From the NCBI RefSeq assembly GCF_008244685.1, contig NZ_VTFT01000001.1, positions 351,248 through 415,247 of the forward strand: DNA of 64,000 nt, given 5' to 3'. Shown piece after piece: positions 8,128-17,346 of the stretch; the stretch's first letter is position 1; each line of letters begins with the position of its first letter. The translations under genes and the position numbers were made by a program. The notes below the pieces were generated by a model. The model did not search any database. It was not told the origin of the DNA and worked only from the letters and a program-made list of their open reading frames with translations. This DNA is from Luteimonas viscosa (GTDB lineage Bacteria; Pseudomonadota; Gammaproteobacteria; Xanthomonadales; Xanthomonadaceae).

Positions 8128-9963
8128 CTAGTCGGGCAGCGCGAGGTGTCCGGGCTGCAGCGGCACGCCCGGGCCGCGGGGGCGTGTCCGGATCACGGCG
8201 TCCTCCGGCAGGGGGCCGCGGCCGTCCAGGTGTGCCTCGACCCGATCCAGGGCGGCGTACACGTACGGCAGCAGCGGCACGTAGCGCGCCGCGTAGTCCA
8301 GCAGGCCGAGGAATCCGTCGAAATGCTGGGCGTTGTGCACCTGCCAGTAGCGCACGTCGCGGCCGGCCGCGCGCGACGCGGCGACGTACGGCGTGCTGCT
8401 GAAGGCCATCGGCACCAGCCCGTCGTCGCTGCCGTGCACCACCACCACCGGCAGGCCGGCGCGCGGCGGCGCGGCGCGGGTGGCGGCGACGCCTGCGCGC
8501 ACGCGCTCGGCGTCTTCGCCATCGCCGTCGTGCAGCGCGCGCAGGCAGCGCAGCCCCGGCAGCGTGGCGTCCGGCAAGGCGACCGGGATCCCGGTCAGGC
8601 CCACGCCCGCGCCCGGCGGAATGCCGCTGGCATCGCTCCACCACGCGGCCTGTTCGGCGGAGGTCGCCACGCGCGCGGAAAGGTCCGGGTTCTGCGCCTG
8701 GAACGCGAAGCCGCAGGGATGTTCGCCGACGCCGTAGCGGCCGTAGGCCGAAGCGTAGGTGGCCGCTACCGCGCGCCACAGGTCGAAGCCGGTGGAGAGC
8801 ACGCCGGCGCGGATCGCGCCTTCGCTCCAGCCGGCGGCGATCATGCGCTCGTACGCCGACCTGGACTGAGCGACCGGATCGGCGCCTTCCACCAGTCCGG
8901 CCGCCTGCAGCGACCCGCAGCGCAGCATCCACGATGCCTCGACCTGGGCACGCAGGGGCGGCTGCGGCAGGCCCTCGAGATGCAGCTGCGCGCACGGCAT
9001 CAGCAGCGCCGCCTCGGTGGTGTAGTCGTACAGCGGGCGTCCGCCATGGCTGTCGACGAACACGTTCGGTTCGCCCGCGACCACCGCATCGAGCCAGTCG
9101 CCTTCGAGCTCGGCCGCGCGCAGCACCGCGCCGCCGCCGTTGGACAGGCCGACCGCGATGACGCGGGTGTTGTCGAATGTGAAAGGTGCGGCGCCGGGCA
9201 GCGCCTGGTCCAGCGCCTGCAGCGCGAATTCCGCCGCCTGTCGCACGTGCCGGCCCCAGTCCGCTTCCGGGTTGTCCTTCGAGTGCGCGTGCTTGAACGC
9301 GACGCCGGACGCGCCGACCGGGGTATCCGGGATGAAGGCCAGGTCCCCTGCCGCGAGCGCGCCGCGGGTGCCGTCGGCGCGGACGCCGGTCTGGGTGTCG
9401 AGGTCGAAGTAGTCGGTGCCGGCGCCCTTGTCGGTATAGGCCACCGCGCAGCCCTTCGGCAGCCCCCAGGCGCCTGCGACCGCGATCGCGCCGTAGATGC
9501 CGCGCGAACCCGATGACGCCGTGACCACCACGCATCGCTTGTTCGCGTCGAACGCATCGGGCAACTGCAGCAGCACCCGATGCGGCTGCGATGCGCCGGG
9601 TAGCCGGCCGTAGCCGTGAAATTCGCGACCAGGTACCGGCGCGAGGCTCCCGAACAGCTCGCCGTAGCCACCGCCCGGTGCGAGGTCGGCGATGCCGCGC
9701 CAGTTGCTCCAGACCGCGCGTCGCCGCAGTTCGCCCGCGGTCGGTTGCGCGGGGTCCGCGAATGCGGGCGGTGCCGTCGCGCGCAGGCCGTCGGGGCCGA
9801 GACCCGCGCTCAGCAGATCGTCCTGGCCGCGGTGCTCGCTGCTGCGCTGGGCGGTGAACACGGTTGCCTCCGGTGAAATCTTGCGCGGCCCGCCGGCGCA
9901 GGCCACGAGTCCCGCCGCGAGGGCGGCCGTGCACAGCTTCCCGATCATCGAAGTGGTGGTCAT
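8128..9963 (-). CDS. D-(-)-3-hydroxybutyrate oligomer hydrolase, lipoprotein
   Basis: A 611-residue protein of the 3HB-oligomer hydrolase family, which cleaves oligomers of 3-hydroxybutyrate (PHB breakdown products) to monomer. The N-terminus MTTTSMIGKLCTAALAAGLVACAGG is a lipoprotein signal with lipobox LVAC, so the enzyme is exported and acylated. The catalytic serine is in AVGLSNGGG (G-x-S-x-G type, near residue 273). Other family-typical stretches are ASSGSRGIYGAI, AYTDKGAGTDYFD and, near the C-terminus, VVVHGSDDGLVPM followed by a His in VHNAQHFDGFLG. The ATG at 9963 starts the signal peptide; the frame stays open far upstream, but that is compositional. The presence of PhaC/PhaE 2-4 kb away suggests a local PHA theme. 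Confidence 0.88.
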   Translation of the reverse strand: MTTTSMIGKLCTAALAAGLVACAGGPRKISPEATVFTAQRSSEHRGQDDLLSAGLGPDGLRATAPPAFADPAQPTAGELRRRAVWSNWRGIADLAPGGGYGELFGSLAPVPGREFHGYGRLPGASQPHRVLLQLPDAFDANKRCVVVTASSGSRGIYGAIAVAGAWGLPKGCAVAYTDKGAGTDYFDLDTQTGVRADGTRGALAAGDLAFIPDTPVGASGVAFKHAHSKDNPEADWGRHVRQAAEFALQALDQALPGAAPFTFDNTRVIAVGLSNGGGAVLRAAELEGDWLDAVVAGEPNVFVDSHGGRPLYDYTTEAALLMPCAQLHLEGLPQPPLRAQVEASWMLRCGSLQAAGLVEGADPVAQSRSAYERMIAAGWSEGAIRAGVLSTGFDLWRAVAATYASAYGRYGVGEHPCGFAFQAQNPDLSARVATSAEQAAWWSDASGIPPGAGVGLTGIPVALPDATLPGLRCLRALHDGDGEDAERVRAGVAATRAAPPRAGLPVVVVHGSDDGLVPMAFSSTPYVAASRAAGRDVRYWQVHNAQHFDGFLGLLDYAARYVPLLPYVYAALDRVEAHLDGRGPLPEDAVIRTRPRGPGVPLQPGHLALPD

Positions 9964-10299
9964 GCCGGAACGGTAGCACCCGCGAACGGCGCCTCCATCG
10001 TACTTTGGTACCACGCGGCAGGCGCACGCCCCTGATAGCGTGGCCGCGACGTGACTGCGCACCAGCAAGGTCCGGCGCGGCCGCGCGCGAGCACATCGGC
10101 GCGACGGCGCTCCGGCGGCACCGGGCGCGATGCCACAGGTGCGCGACGGGCATCGGCGCCGGAGGCGCGGCACAATGCCCGGCGGGCTTGGTGCGTGCCT
10201 GCGTGCCGGTTCATGGCGGTGCACGGCGGCATGCACGCCCCACCATGTCCGCCGCCTGTCTCCACTTTCGCGCGGGAAGCGCATCCAGAAATTCCAGGC
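9964..10299. other. 336-bp intergenic region between divergent genes
   Basis: This separates the minus-strand hydrolase from the plus-strand GNAT gene and must hold both promoters. The sequence is GC-rich throughout. I see no convincing small gene, no strong consensus promoter and no long hairpin. Confidence 0.5.
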
Positions 10300-10755
10300 A
10301 TGCAGATCCGACCTGCCAACCTCGACGACCCCGCCTTTGCCGCGCTGATGGAAGAGCACCGCCCGGCCATGCAGGCGACCGCGCCGCCGGAGAGCCAGCA
10401 TGCGCTCGACCTCTCCGGCCTGCGCCAGCCGTCCGTCCGCGTCTGGACGATCCACGACAACGATGTCCTGGTCGGATGCGGCGCGCTGCAGCACCTCGGC
10501 ACCGGCCACGCAGAGGTCAAGGCGATGCGTACGTCCCGCTCCCGGCTGCGCCGCGGCGTGGCCAGGGCGATGCTCGACCATCTGCTGGCGGAGGCGCGCC
10601 GCTCGGGCTACGCGCGGGTCAGCCTGGAAACCGGTTCGATGGACTACTTCGCGCCCGCGCGGCGGATGTACGCGGCGGCCGGCTTCGTCGAGTGCGGGCC
10701 GTTCGGCGACTACGTCGAGGATCCCAACAGCTGCTACATGACCCGCGCGCTGTAG
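10300..10755 (+). CDS. GNAT-family N-acetyltransferase
   Basis: A 151-residue cytoplasmic acyltransferase with a GNAT fold, expected to move an acetyl group from acetyl-CoA to an amine. The core runs from IHDNDVLVGCGALQHL and VKAMRTSRSRLRRGVARAML (motif A, with a modified acetyl-CoA pyrophosphate-binding R/Q-x-x-G-x-A) to YARVSLETGS and MYAAAGFVECGPFGDYVEDP (motif B), ending in CYMTRAL. The substrate is not predictable. ATG 10300 was chosen because MQIRPANLDD is the typical GNAT first strand; the frame is open further upstream without family similarity. A response-regulator gene follows 9 bases later, so the two are probably co-transcribed. Confidence 0.82.
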   Translation: MQIRPANLDDPAFAALMEEHRPAMQATAPPESQHALDLSGLRQPSVRVWTIHDNDVLVGCGALQHLGTGHAEVKAMRTSRSRLRRGVARAMLDHLLAEARRSGYARVSLETGSMDYFAPARRMYAAAGFVECGPFGDYVEDPNSCYMTRAL

Positions 10756-10764
10756 GCTGCACCC

Positions 10765-11430
10765 ATGCCCACCCTGCTGATCGCCGACGACCATCCGCTG
10801 TTCCGTGCCGCGCTGCGGGGCGCCGCCGCGGACGCCGCAGCCGACGTCGCGACCTGCGAGGCCGAATCGCTGGACGGCGTGCTGGCGATGCTCGAGTCGC
10901 GCACCGACATCGACCTGGTGCTGCTCGACCTGCACATGCCCGGCAACCATGGCCTCGCCGGCCTGGCCGCGATCCGCGCGCAGTTCCCCGCGGTGGCCGT
11001 GGTGCTGGTGTCGGCCAACGAGGATCCGCAGACCGTGCGCCGCGCGCTCGACCACGGCGCTGCCGGCTACATCCCCAAGAGCGCCGGGCTCGACGAACTG
11101 CGCGAGGCGATCCGGAGCGTGCTCGCCTGCGAGCAATGGCTGCCGCCCGCGCTTCGCGGTGCCGTCACCCGCACCCGCTCCTCGCCGGCCGATGCCGACC
11201 TCGCCGCGCGCCTGGCCAGCCTCACGCCGCAGCAGTTCCGCGTGCTGACCCTGGTCGCGCAGGGCCTGCTCAACAAGCAGATCGCCGATCGCCTCGACAT
11301 CCAGGAGCGCACCGTCAAGGCGCACCTGTCGGTGATCTTCGAGAAGCTGGGCGCGCGCAACCGGACCCAGGCCAGCGTGATCCTGCGCGAACTGGAGATC
11401 GGGGATCCCAGCCGCCACGCGGCGGACTGA
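10765..11430 (+). CDS. NarL/LuxR-family response regulator (CrbR/ErdR-like)
   Basis: A 221-residue two-component regulator. The receiver domain has ADDHPLF at the N-terminus, the phospho-acceptor Asp55 in LVLLDLHMPG and Lys105 in GYIPKSAG. A C-terminal LuxR helix-turn-helix starts at LTPQQFRVLTLVAQG and contains NKQIADRLDIQERTVKAHL. The run DLHMPGNHGLAGL and then VVLVSANEDPQ strongly recalls the ErdR/CrbR group that controls acetyl-CoA synthetase and acetate or ethanol use in pseudomonads and vibrios. No kinase gene is adjacent; the SSS-type hybrid kinase at 19029-22358 is the type that partners these regulators. The domain calls are certain, the orthology is an inference. Confidence 0.9.
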   Translation: MPTLLIADDHPLFRAALRGAAADAAADVATCEAESLDGVLAMLESRTDIDLVLLDLHMPGNHGLAGLAAIRAQFPAVAVVLVSANEDPQTVRRALDHGAAGYIPKSAGLDELREAIRSVLACEQWLPPALRGAVTRTRSSPADADLAARLASLTPQQFRVLTLVAQGLLNKQIADRLDIQERTVKAHLSVIFEKLGARNRTQASVILRELEIGDPSRHAAD

Positions 11431-11570
11431 GCCGGTCCGGAGGATTTCCCGCCGCAACGCGGGCCCGCCGATTGCGGCCTCCTCCCGTTTTGTGAGCGTC
11501 GTCCGGTCGAGCCGGGAACCCGGCGCGCGCCACGCGCTCCAATGGCAGCGGACACGCACCGGAGACACCG

Positions 11571-12014
11571 ATGACGCCGCACCGTTCACGACCGTCGCGC
11601 CTGCTGGCCGCCGCCGTGCTGCTCGCCCTGCTGCAGGCCGCGCCCCTGTTCGCCTCGGAACCCGCCGGGCCGATCCACCAGTTGCGGATCTACGGGATCT
11701 TCGACGAGACCCGCCAGGCCTTCCACGACCGCTTTCGCGACCACGCTGCGCGGATCATGGCGCGCCACGGCTTCCACATCGTCTCGATGTGGGAGAGCCG
11801 CGGCGAGGATGGCAAGCCGCGTTTCGTCTACCTGCTGCAGTGGCGGGACGAGGCGACGATGCGCGAAGGCTGGGCCGCCTTCATGGCCGACGCCGAATGG
11901 GCGCGGATCAAGCGCGAAACCGCACGCGAGCACGGCCGCTTCGTCGACGGCATCGAGGAACACGTGCTGCAGCCGACGGACTACTCGCCGCAGGCGTCGT
12001 TTTCCCCGAAGTGA
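11571..12014 (+). CDS. Exported NIPSNAP-domain protein
   Basis: A 147-residue protein with a signal peptide (LLAAAVLLALLQAAPLFASEPAG) followed by one NIPSNAP domain: IHQLRIYGIFDETRQAFHDR, then HGFHIVSMWESR and FVYLLQWRDEATMREGWAAF. NIPSNAP domains are dimeric ferredoxin-like folds of unclear biochemical function; export of one is less common than the cytosolic form. CCGGAGA lies upstream of ATG 11571. It stands alone between the NarL-type regulator and the LytS/LytTR genes, with gaps of 140 bases upstream and 150 downstream. Confidence 0.78.
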   Translation: MTPHRSRPSRLLAAAVLLALLQAAPLFASEPAGPIHQLRIYGIFDETRQAFHDRFRDHAARIMARHGFHIVSMWESRGEDGKPRFVYLLQWRDEATMREGWAAFMADAEWARIKRETAREHGRFVDGIEEHVLQPTDYSPQASFSPK

Positions 12015-12164
12015 CCGCGTCCGGCGGTCGAACGGCCACTGCGACCCCATCCCTGCCGCGCCCCCGGCGCCGGCACGACGAGCCGTGCCCCATCCGCGCC
12101 GGAACGAGCCCGCCCGGCCCGCTGCGGCGGTAGGATGCCGCAGTTGCGCCCGGAAGCCAGCCCG

Positions 12165-13250
12165 ATGTCCATCGCCCTGCCACGCCCGCTGGCGCTTCCG
12201 CGCCAGCAGCTGTTCTGGCTGCTGCACATCGGCGGCTGGTCGGCGTACTTCGCCCTGGGCTACCTCGCGGCCATCGCCCACGACAAGCCACCCGGCTACT
12301 GGGTGGTGCCTCTGACCGCGGCCGCCACCGGCGCCACCGCCACCCTCGCGTTGCGGGTGCTGCTGCGGCTGTTCTGGCACCTGCCGCCCGGACGGCTGGC
12401 GCTGGCGATGGTGGTGCCGGTGCTGGCCGCGTCGGCGCTGATGGACGCGACCACGCGCGCGGTGCTGGTGGAGTTCTGCGAGACCTGCAAGCCGGCGAAC
12501 CGGGTCGCCTTCGTCGCCTACGCGCTGGGTTACATCTACGTGCTGCTGGCGTGGGTGGGCCTGTACCTGGGCATCCGCTACTACCGCCAGCTGCAGGGCG
12601 AAACTGAGCGCACCCTGGCCGCGCGCAGCATCGCCCACCAGGCGCAGCTGAAGATGCTGCGTTACCAGCTCAACCCGCATTTCCTGTTCAACACGCTCAA
12701 CGCGATCTCCACCCTGATCCTGGACCGCGACAACGCCACCGCCAACCGCATGGTCCAGGGCCTGTCGGCGTTCCTGCGGCATTCGCTGGACAACGACCCG
12801 ATGCAGCGCGTCACCCTGCGCCAGGAACTCGACGCGCTGACGCTCTATCTCGACATCGAACGGATCCGTTTCGCCGAACGGCTGCGGGTGGAGACCCGCA
12901 TCGACGAGGACTGCTGGCGCGCGCTGCTGCCCAGCCTGCTGCTGCAGCCGCTGGTCGAGAACGCGATCAAGTACGCGGTCGCCCGCCAGGTCGCGGGCGG
13001 CGTGCTGCGCATCGGCGCGCGCCGCGAGGGCCCGCAACTGGTGCTGACCGTGGCCGACGACGGTCCCGGGTGCGGCAGCCTGGAAGGCGGCCAGGCGCCG
13101 GCCGGCAAGGGCGTCGGCCTGCGCAACACGAGAGAGCGGCTGTCGGTGCTTTACGGCGACGCCGGGTCGCTGTCGATCCGCAACCTCGATCCCGGCATCG
13201 AGGTCACGTTGCGCCTTCCGTTCGAGACCTCGCAGGCGATCCGGGACTGA
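12165..13250 (+). CDS. LytS/AlgZ-type membrane sensor histidine kinase
   Basis: A 361-residue kinase. The N-terminal half has about four membrane spans (FWLLHIGGWSAYFALGYLAAI, then VVPLTAAATGATATLALRVL, LALAMVVPVLAASALM and FVAYALGYIYVLLAWVGLYLG). The cytoplasmic half has the His_kinase (PF06580-type) motif RYQLNPHFLFNTLNAISTLI with the phospho-His near residue 171, and a HATPase region with LLLQPLVENAIKYAV and ADDGPG. ATG 12165 was chosen because GGAAG lies 8 bases ahead; an in-frame ATG at 12135 is possible but poorly spaced. The LytTR regulator follows 5 bases later, and an RND pump follows that, so the pair probably senses an envelope signal and controls the pump. Confidence 0.9.
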   Translation: MSIALPRPLALPRQQLFWLLHIGGWSAYFALGYLAAIAHDKPPGYWVVPLTAAATGATATLALRVLLRLFWHLPPGRLALAMVVPVLAASALMDATTRAVLVEFCETCKPANRVAFVAYALGYIYVLLAWVGLYLGIRYYRQLQGETERTLAARSIAHQAQLKMLRYQLNPHFLFNTLNAISTLILDRDNATANRMVQGLSAFLRHSLDNDPMQRVTLRQELDALTLYLDIERIRFAERLRVETRIDEDCWRALLPSLLLQPLVENAIKYAVARQVAGGVLRIGARREGPQLVLTVADDGPGCGSLEGGQAPAGKGVGLRNTRERLSVLYGDAGSLSIRNLDPGIEVTLRLPFETSQAIRD

Positions 13251-13255
13251 CGGCA

Positions 13256-14110
13256 GTGGATACCGCAACGTCGAACCGCTCCACTCCACCGCCGCGACTG
13301 CGGACGATGATCGTCGACGACGAGCCGCTGGCCCGGCGCGGCCTCGAGCTTCGCCTGCAGGCGCACCCCGACGTCGAGATCGTCGGCCAGTACGGCGACG
13401 GCGCGGCGGCGCTGGCCGCACTGCGCGACGATCGGCCGGACCTGCTGTTCCTGGACGTGCAGATGCCCGGCGTGGACGGCTTCGAGACGCTGCGCCGCAT
13501 CCCCGCCAGCGAGATGCCGCTGGTGGTGTTCGTGACCGCGTTCGACCACTACGCCATCCGGGCGTTCGAGGCTTCGGCGGCCGACTACCTGCTCAAGCCG
13601 GTCGAGGACAGCCGCCTGGCGCAAGCGCTGGCGCGCGTGCGCGAGGTGCGCGCGCAACGCGAGGCAGGCGCCCATTGCGGGCAATTGCTCGAGCTGCTGG
13701 GAGAACTGAGCGGGCGGGCGCCGCTGCGGCTCGAAGAGGCGTTGCTGCCCGATGCGATCGAGCGGCTGCGCCGCGAGGAGAAGCTCGCGGTGCGCGACGG
13801 CCATCGCACCATCCGCGTCGACCTGCGCAGCATCCGCTGGATCGACGCGGCCGGCGACTACATGTGCCTGCACGTCGACGGCAAGGCGGGCGCCGGCGAG
13901 ACCCTGGTGCTGCGCGCGACGATGCGCGAGATGGAACGCCAGCTGGATCCGCAGCGTTTCCCCCGCATCCACCGCTCGACGATCGTCAACGCCAGCCGGG
14001 TGGTCGAGCTGCGCCCGCACAGCAACGGCGAGAGCTTCCTGCGGCTCGACTGCGGCCAGGAACTCAAGCTCTCGCGCAGCCATCGCGACAAGCTGCCGAT
14101 CCTGCTCTGA
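13256..14110 (+). CDS. LytTR-family response regulator
   Basis: A 284-residue regulator paired with the preceding LytS-type kinase. The receiver domain begins RTMIVDDEPLARRGLELRLQ, with the acceptor Asp in LLFLDVQMPGVDGFE near residue 67 and Lys in YLLKPVED. The C-terminal LytTR DNA-binding domain runs from LAVRDGHRTIRVDLRSIRWI and GDYMCLHV to FPRIHRSTIVNASRVVEL. A GTG at 13256 is taken as the start because the first receiver strand needs the residues ahead of MIVDD; the ATG at 13307 would truncate it. It lies 134 bases upstream of the RND permease, its probable target. Confidence 0.88.
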   Translation: MDTATSNRSTPPPRLRTMIVDDEPLARRGLELRLQAHPDVEIVGQYGDGAAALAALRDDRPDLLFLDVQMPGVDGFETLRRIPASEMPLVVFVTAFDHYAIRAFEASAADYLLKPVEDSRLAQALARVREVRAQREAGAHCGQLLELLGELSGRAPLRLEEALLPDAIERLRREEKLAVRDGHRTIRVDLRSIRWIDAAGDYMCLHVDGKAGAGETLVLRATMREMERQLDPQRFPRIHRSTIVNASRVVELRPHSNGESFLRLDCGQELKLSRSHRDKLPILL

Positions 14111-14244
14111 ACGCGCGGCCGCCGCGCCTCGTCGCGGCTTCGCAACGCTTCGCCGCGGAACCGCCACGCGCATGACTTCCGGGCCATCGCCGGCCGTCGG
14201 CACCGGCGCATCGTGCGCGCCGCCGACCCCCGTCCGGAGCGCCG

Positions 14245-17200
14245 ATGAAACTCACCGAAGCCTCGCTGCGCAACCCGGCCGCGGTCGCCGTGGTCGTGGC
14301 GCTGGCATGCGCCTTCGGCCTGCTCAGCCTGGGCAAGCTGCCGCTGCAGCTGTTCCCCGACATCGAGCGGCCGCAGATGTCGATCCAGACGGCATGGCGC
14401 GCGGCCTCGCCGCAGGAGATGGAATCGGAGATCGTCGAACCCATCGAAACCGTGCTGCAGGGACTGCCCGGGATCGAGGAGATCGCCTCCAACGTCAACA
14501 CGGGTTTCAGCGCGATCAACCTGACGTTCGCGATCGGCAGCGACATGGACGCGATGCTGGTCGAGGTGCTCGCGCGCATGAACCGGCTGCCGCCACTGCC
14601 GCGCGACGCCACGCCGCCGGTGGTCCAGGCCGGCGCAGACAACGCCAACGATTCGCTGACCTACTTCTTCGTGCAGAAGCTGCCGGACACGCCGGGCGAC
14701 ATCCGCGACTACCGGCAGATGATCGAGGACCGCATCGTGCCGCGCCTGACTTCGGTGCAGGGCGTGGCCGGCGTCGCGATCAACGGCGGTGCGCCGGAGG
14801 AACTCACCATCACCCTCGACCTGGCGCGCGCGGCCGCGATGGACATCCGGGTGCCGGACGTGGCCGCGGTCGCGGCGCGCGCCACCGACGTGTCGGGCGG
14901 CGTGGTCGAGGCCGGGCGGCGCGAATACGTGCTGCGCTTCGCCGGCCGCTATTCGCCCGAGGCGATGGGCGAGCTGGTCCTGGCCTGGCGCGAGGGTCGC
15001 CCGGTGCGCCTGGCCGACGTCGCCACGGTCGAGGTGAAGCGCCCCGAACAGCGCTTCTTCGCCTACCAGAACGGAAACCCGGCGATCGGGCTGCGGATCC
15101 TGCGCACCCACGACGCCAACGTGCTGGCCACGCTCGACGAGGTCAAGCGCGAGGTGGCCGACCTGCGCGAGGAGGAGCTGCTGCCGCTGGGCCTGGACAT
15201 CGCCCAGAGCTTCGACGCCTCGGTGTTCATCCACCGCGCCATCGGGCTGCTGTCGGGCAGCCTGTTCGCCGGGATACTGCTCGCTGTCGGCTGCCTGTGG
15301 TGGTTCCTGCGCGACGTACGCGCCACCGCGCTGATCGCCTGCGCCATCCCGATCTGCCTGCTGGCCACCTTCATCGTGCTGCAGCTCACCGGCCGCAGCC
15401 TCAACGTGATCTCGCTCGCAGGCCTGGCCTTCGCGGTGGGCATGGTGATGGACGCCGCGGTGGTGGTGGCCGAGAACATCGTGCGCCTGCGCGAACAGGG
15501 CGTGCCGGCGGCGCGCGCAGCGCTGGAGGGCACGCGCCAGGTCGGCGGCGCGCTGGTCGCCTCCACGCTGACCACGGTGGCGGTGTTCCTGCCGGTGATC
15601 TTCATGCGCGACGTGGAAGGCCAGCTGTTCGCGGACCTGGCGCTGACGATCTCGATCGCGGTGGGCATCTCGCTGCTGGTCGCGGTGACCGTGCTGCCGG
15701 TCGCGGCCGGAACCTGGCTGCGCTCGCGCCCGCGCGATGGGCAACCCCGGGGCTGGAGCCGGGTCGGCGACTGGGCGCTGCGCACCACCGCCACGCGACG
15801 TCGCCAGTGGATGTGGGTCGTCGCGCTGGTGCCGGCGCCGCTGCTGCTGGCGGTGCTGCTGGTGCCGCAGATCGACTACCTGCCACCGGTCAAGCGCGCC
15901 GCGGTCGATGCGTTCTTCACCTTCCCGCCCGGCATGAGTCCGGCCCGCGTCGACCGCGAGATCGCGCCGGTGCTGCTGGAACGCATGCGTCCCTATCTCG
16001 AGGGCGAGCGCGGGCCCCGGCTCAGCAACTGGTACCTGAACCTGTGGCCCGGCGGCGGCACGCTGGGCGCGCGCGTGGTCGATCCGGCGGACATCGGCGA
16101 ACTCGAGCGCATCGTCCGCGACGAGATCGTAACGGGATTTCCCGACACGCGTGCCTTCGCCAGCGAAGGCGAACTGTTCGGCGGCTTCGGCGGCTCGGCG
16201 CGCGCGATCGCGATCCACCTGCAGCACGGCGATGGCGAGGCGCTGGCGCGCGCCGCCGAATCGGGCAGGCGCGCCCTGGGCGACCGCTTCCCCGGCGCAA
16301 ACGTGCAGTCCTTCCCGAACGTCGACGCGGGCACGCCCGAGCTGCGCATCTCGCCCGACGACCGGCGCCTGGCCGAATCGGGCTGGCAGCGCAGCGAGCT
16401 CGGCACGATCGTCCGCACGCTCGGAGAAGGGCAGTGGCTGGGCGAGCACTTCGACGGCGAGCGCCGCCTGGCGATCATCCTGCGCGGCCAGCATGCGGAT
16501 CCGGAGCGCGTGGAAGCCGCGCCGCTGGCGACCCCGCTCGGCGGCGTGCTCACGCTGGGCGAACTGGCAAACGTCGACACGGTGATCGCCCCCAACCAGC
16601 TGCGCCGCATCGATCGCCGCCGCACCGTCACCCTGACGGTCGATCCGCCGCAGGCGATGTCGCTGGAGCAGGCGCTGCGCATCGTCGACGACGAGATCGT
16701 GCCGGCGCTGCGCGAGACCCTGCCAGACGATGCCACCGTGCGCGTGTCGGGCAGCGCCGACCGGCTCGACGAAGTGGTCGGCAACATGGCCAGCAACTTC
16801 GCCATCGCCCTGCTGGTGCTGTTCCTGCTGATGACGGCGATGTTCCGCTCGCTGCGCGACAGCGCGGTGGTGATGGCGACCCTGCCGCTGGCGTTGCTCG
16901 GCGGCGTCGCCGGGCTGCGCGTGCTCGACCTCGCGGCAGGCCAGACGCTCGACCTGCTGTCGATGATCGGCTTCATCCTGCTGCTGGGCATGGTGATCAA
17001 CAACGCCATCCTGCTGGTGGCGCAGGCGCGCGAGGCGCAGGCCGGCGGCGCCTCGCTGGAGGAGGCGCTGCGCCAGGCGCTCGAGCAGCGCCTGCGCCCG
17101 ATCCTGATCGCCGCGCTCACCGGCGTGCTCGGCGCGCTGCCGATGGCCGTCAATCCCGGACCGGGCGCGGTGATCTATCGGGGCCTGGCGGCCGTGTCGG

Positions 17201-17325
17201 TCGGCGGCGTGGCCCTGAGCCTGCTGTTCACGGTGGTGCTGGTGCCGGCGCTGATGCGCCTGGCCGCGGCACGCGTGCCACGCCCCTCCGTCGCCGGCGA
17301 TTCCCTGGTCCAGGCACCCGCCTGA
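14245..17325 (+). CDS. RND-family efflux permease
   Basis: A 1026-residue inner-membrane RND transporter with the usual twelve spans and two large periplasmic loops. Typical landmarks are the N-terminal first span followed by LPLQLFPDIERPQMSIQTAW, the periplasmic porter domain, ISLAGLAFAVGMVMDAAVVV (TM4) and IGFILLLGMVINNAILLVAQ (TM10). In AcrB the proton relay uses Asp-Asp in TM4 and Lys in TM10; here TM4 has a single Asp (VMDAAV) and TM10 has Asn-Asn (INNA), as in some HAE-type relatives. CCGGAG precedes ATG 14245. The adaptor gene follows after 21 bases. No outer-membrane factor gene is present, so a TolC-like protein elsewhere is presumed. The substrate is unknown. Confidence 0.93.
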   Translation: MKLTEASLRNPAAVAVVVALACAFGLLSLGKLPLQLFPDIERPQMSIQTAWRAASPQEMESEIVEPIETVLQGLPGIEEIASNVNTGFSAINLTFAIGSDMDAMLVEVLARMNRLPPLPRDATPPVVQAGADNANDSLTYFFVQKLPDTPGDIRDYRQMIEDRIVPRLTSVQGVAGVAINGGAPEELTITLDLARAAAMDIRVPDVAAVAARATDVSGGVVEAGRREYVLRFAGRYSPEAMGELVLAWREGRPVRLADVATVEVKRPEQRFFAYQNGNPAIGLRILRTHDANVLATLDEVKREVADLREEELLPLGLDIAQSFDASVFIHRAIGLLSGSLFAGILLAVGCLWWFLRDVRATALIACAIPICLLATFIVLQLTGRSLNVISLAGLAFAVGMVMDAAVVVAENIVRLREQGVPAARAALEGTRQVGGALVASTLTTVAVFLPVIFMRDVEGQLFADLALTISIAVGISLLVAVTVLPVAAGTWLRSRPRDGQPRGWSRVGDWALRTTATRRRQWMWVVALVPAPLLLAVLLVPQIDYLPPVKRAAVDAFFTFPPGMSPARVDREIAPVLLERMRPYLEGERGPRLSNWYLNLWPGGGTLGARVVDPADIGELERIVRDEIVTGFPDTRAFASEGELFGGFGGSARAIAIHLQHGDGEALARAAESGRRALGDRFPGANVQSFPNVDAGTPELRISPDDRRLAESGWQRSELGTIVRTLGEGQWLGEHFDGERRLAIILRGQHADPERVEAAPLATPLGGVLTLGELANVDTVIAPNQLRRIDRRRTVTLTVDPPQAMSLEQALRIVDDEIVPALRETLPDDATVRVSGSADRLDEVVGNMASNFAIALLVLFLLMTAMFRSLRDSAVVMATLPLALLGGVAGLRVLDLAAGQTLDLLSMIGFILLLGMVINNAILLVAQAREAQAGGASLEEALRQALEQRLRPILIAALTGVLGALPMAVNPGPGAVIYRGLAAVSVGGVALSLLFTVVLVPALMRLAAARVPRPSVAGDSLVQAPA

Positions 17326-17346
17326 GCCCTTTTCGTGGAGATTCCC

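Noticed and set aside
11431..11570. Gap between the NarL-type regulator and the NIPSNAP gene considered for a small RNA or gene
   Set aside because: There is no strong hairpin, no T-run and no open frame with a ribosome-binding site.
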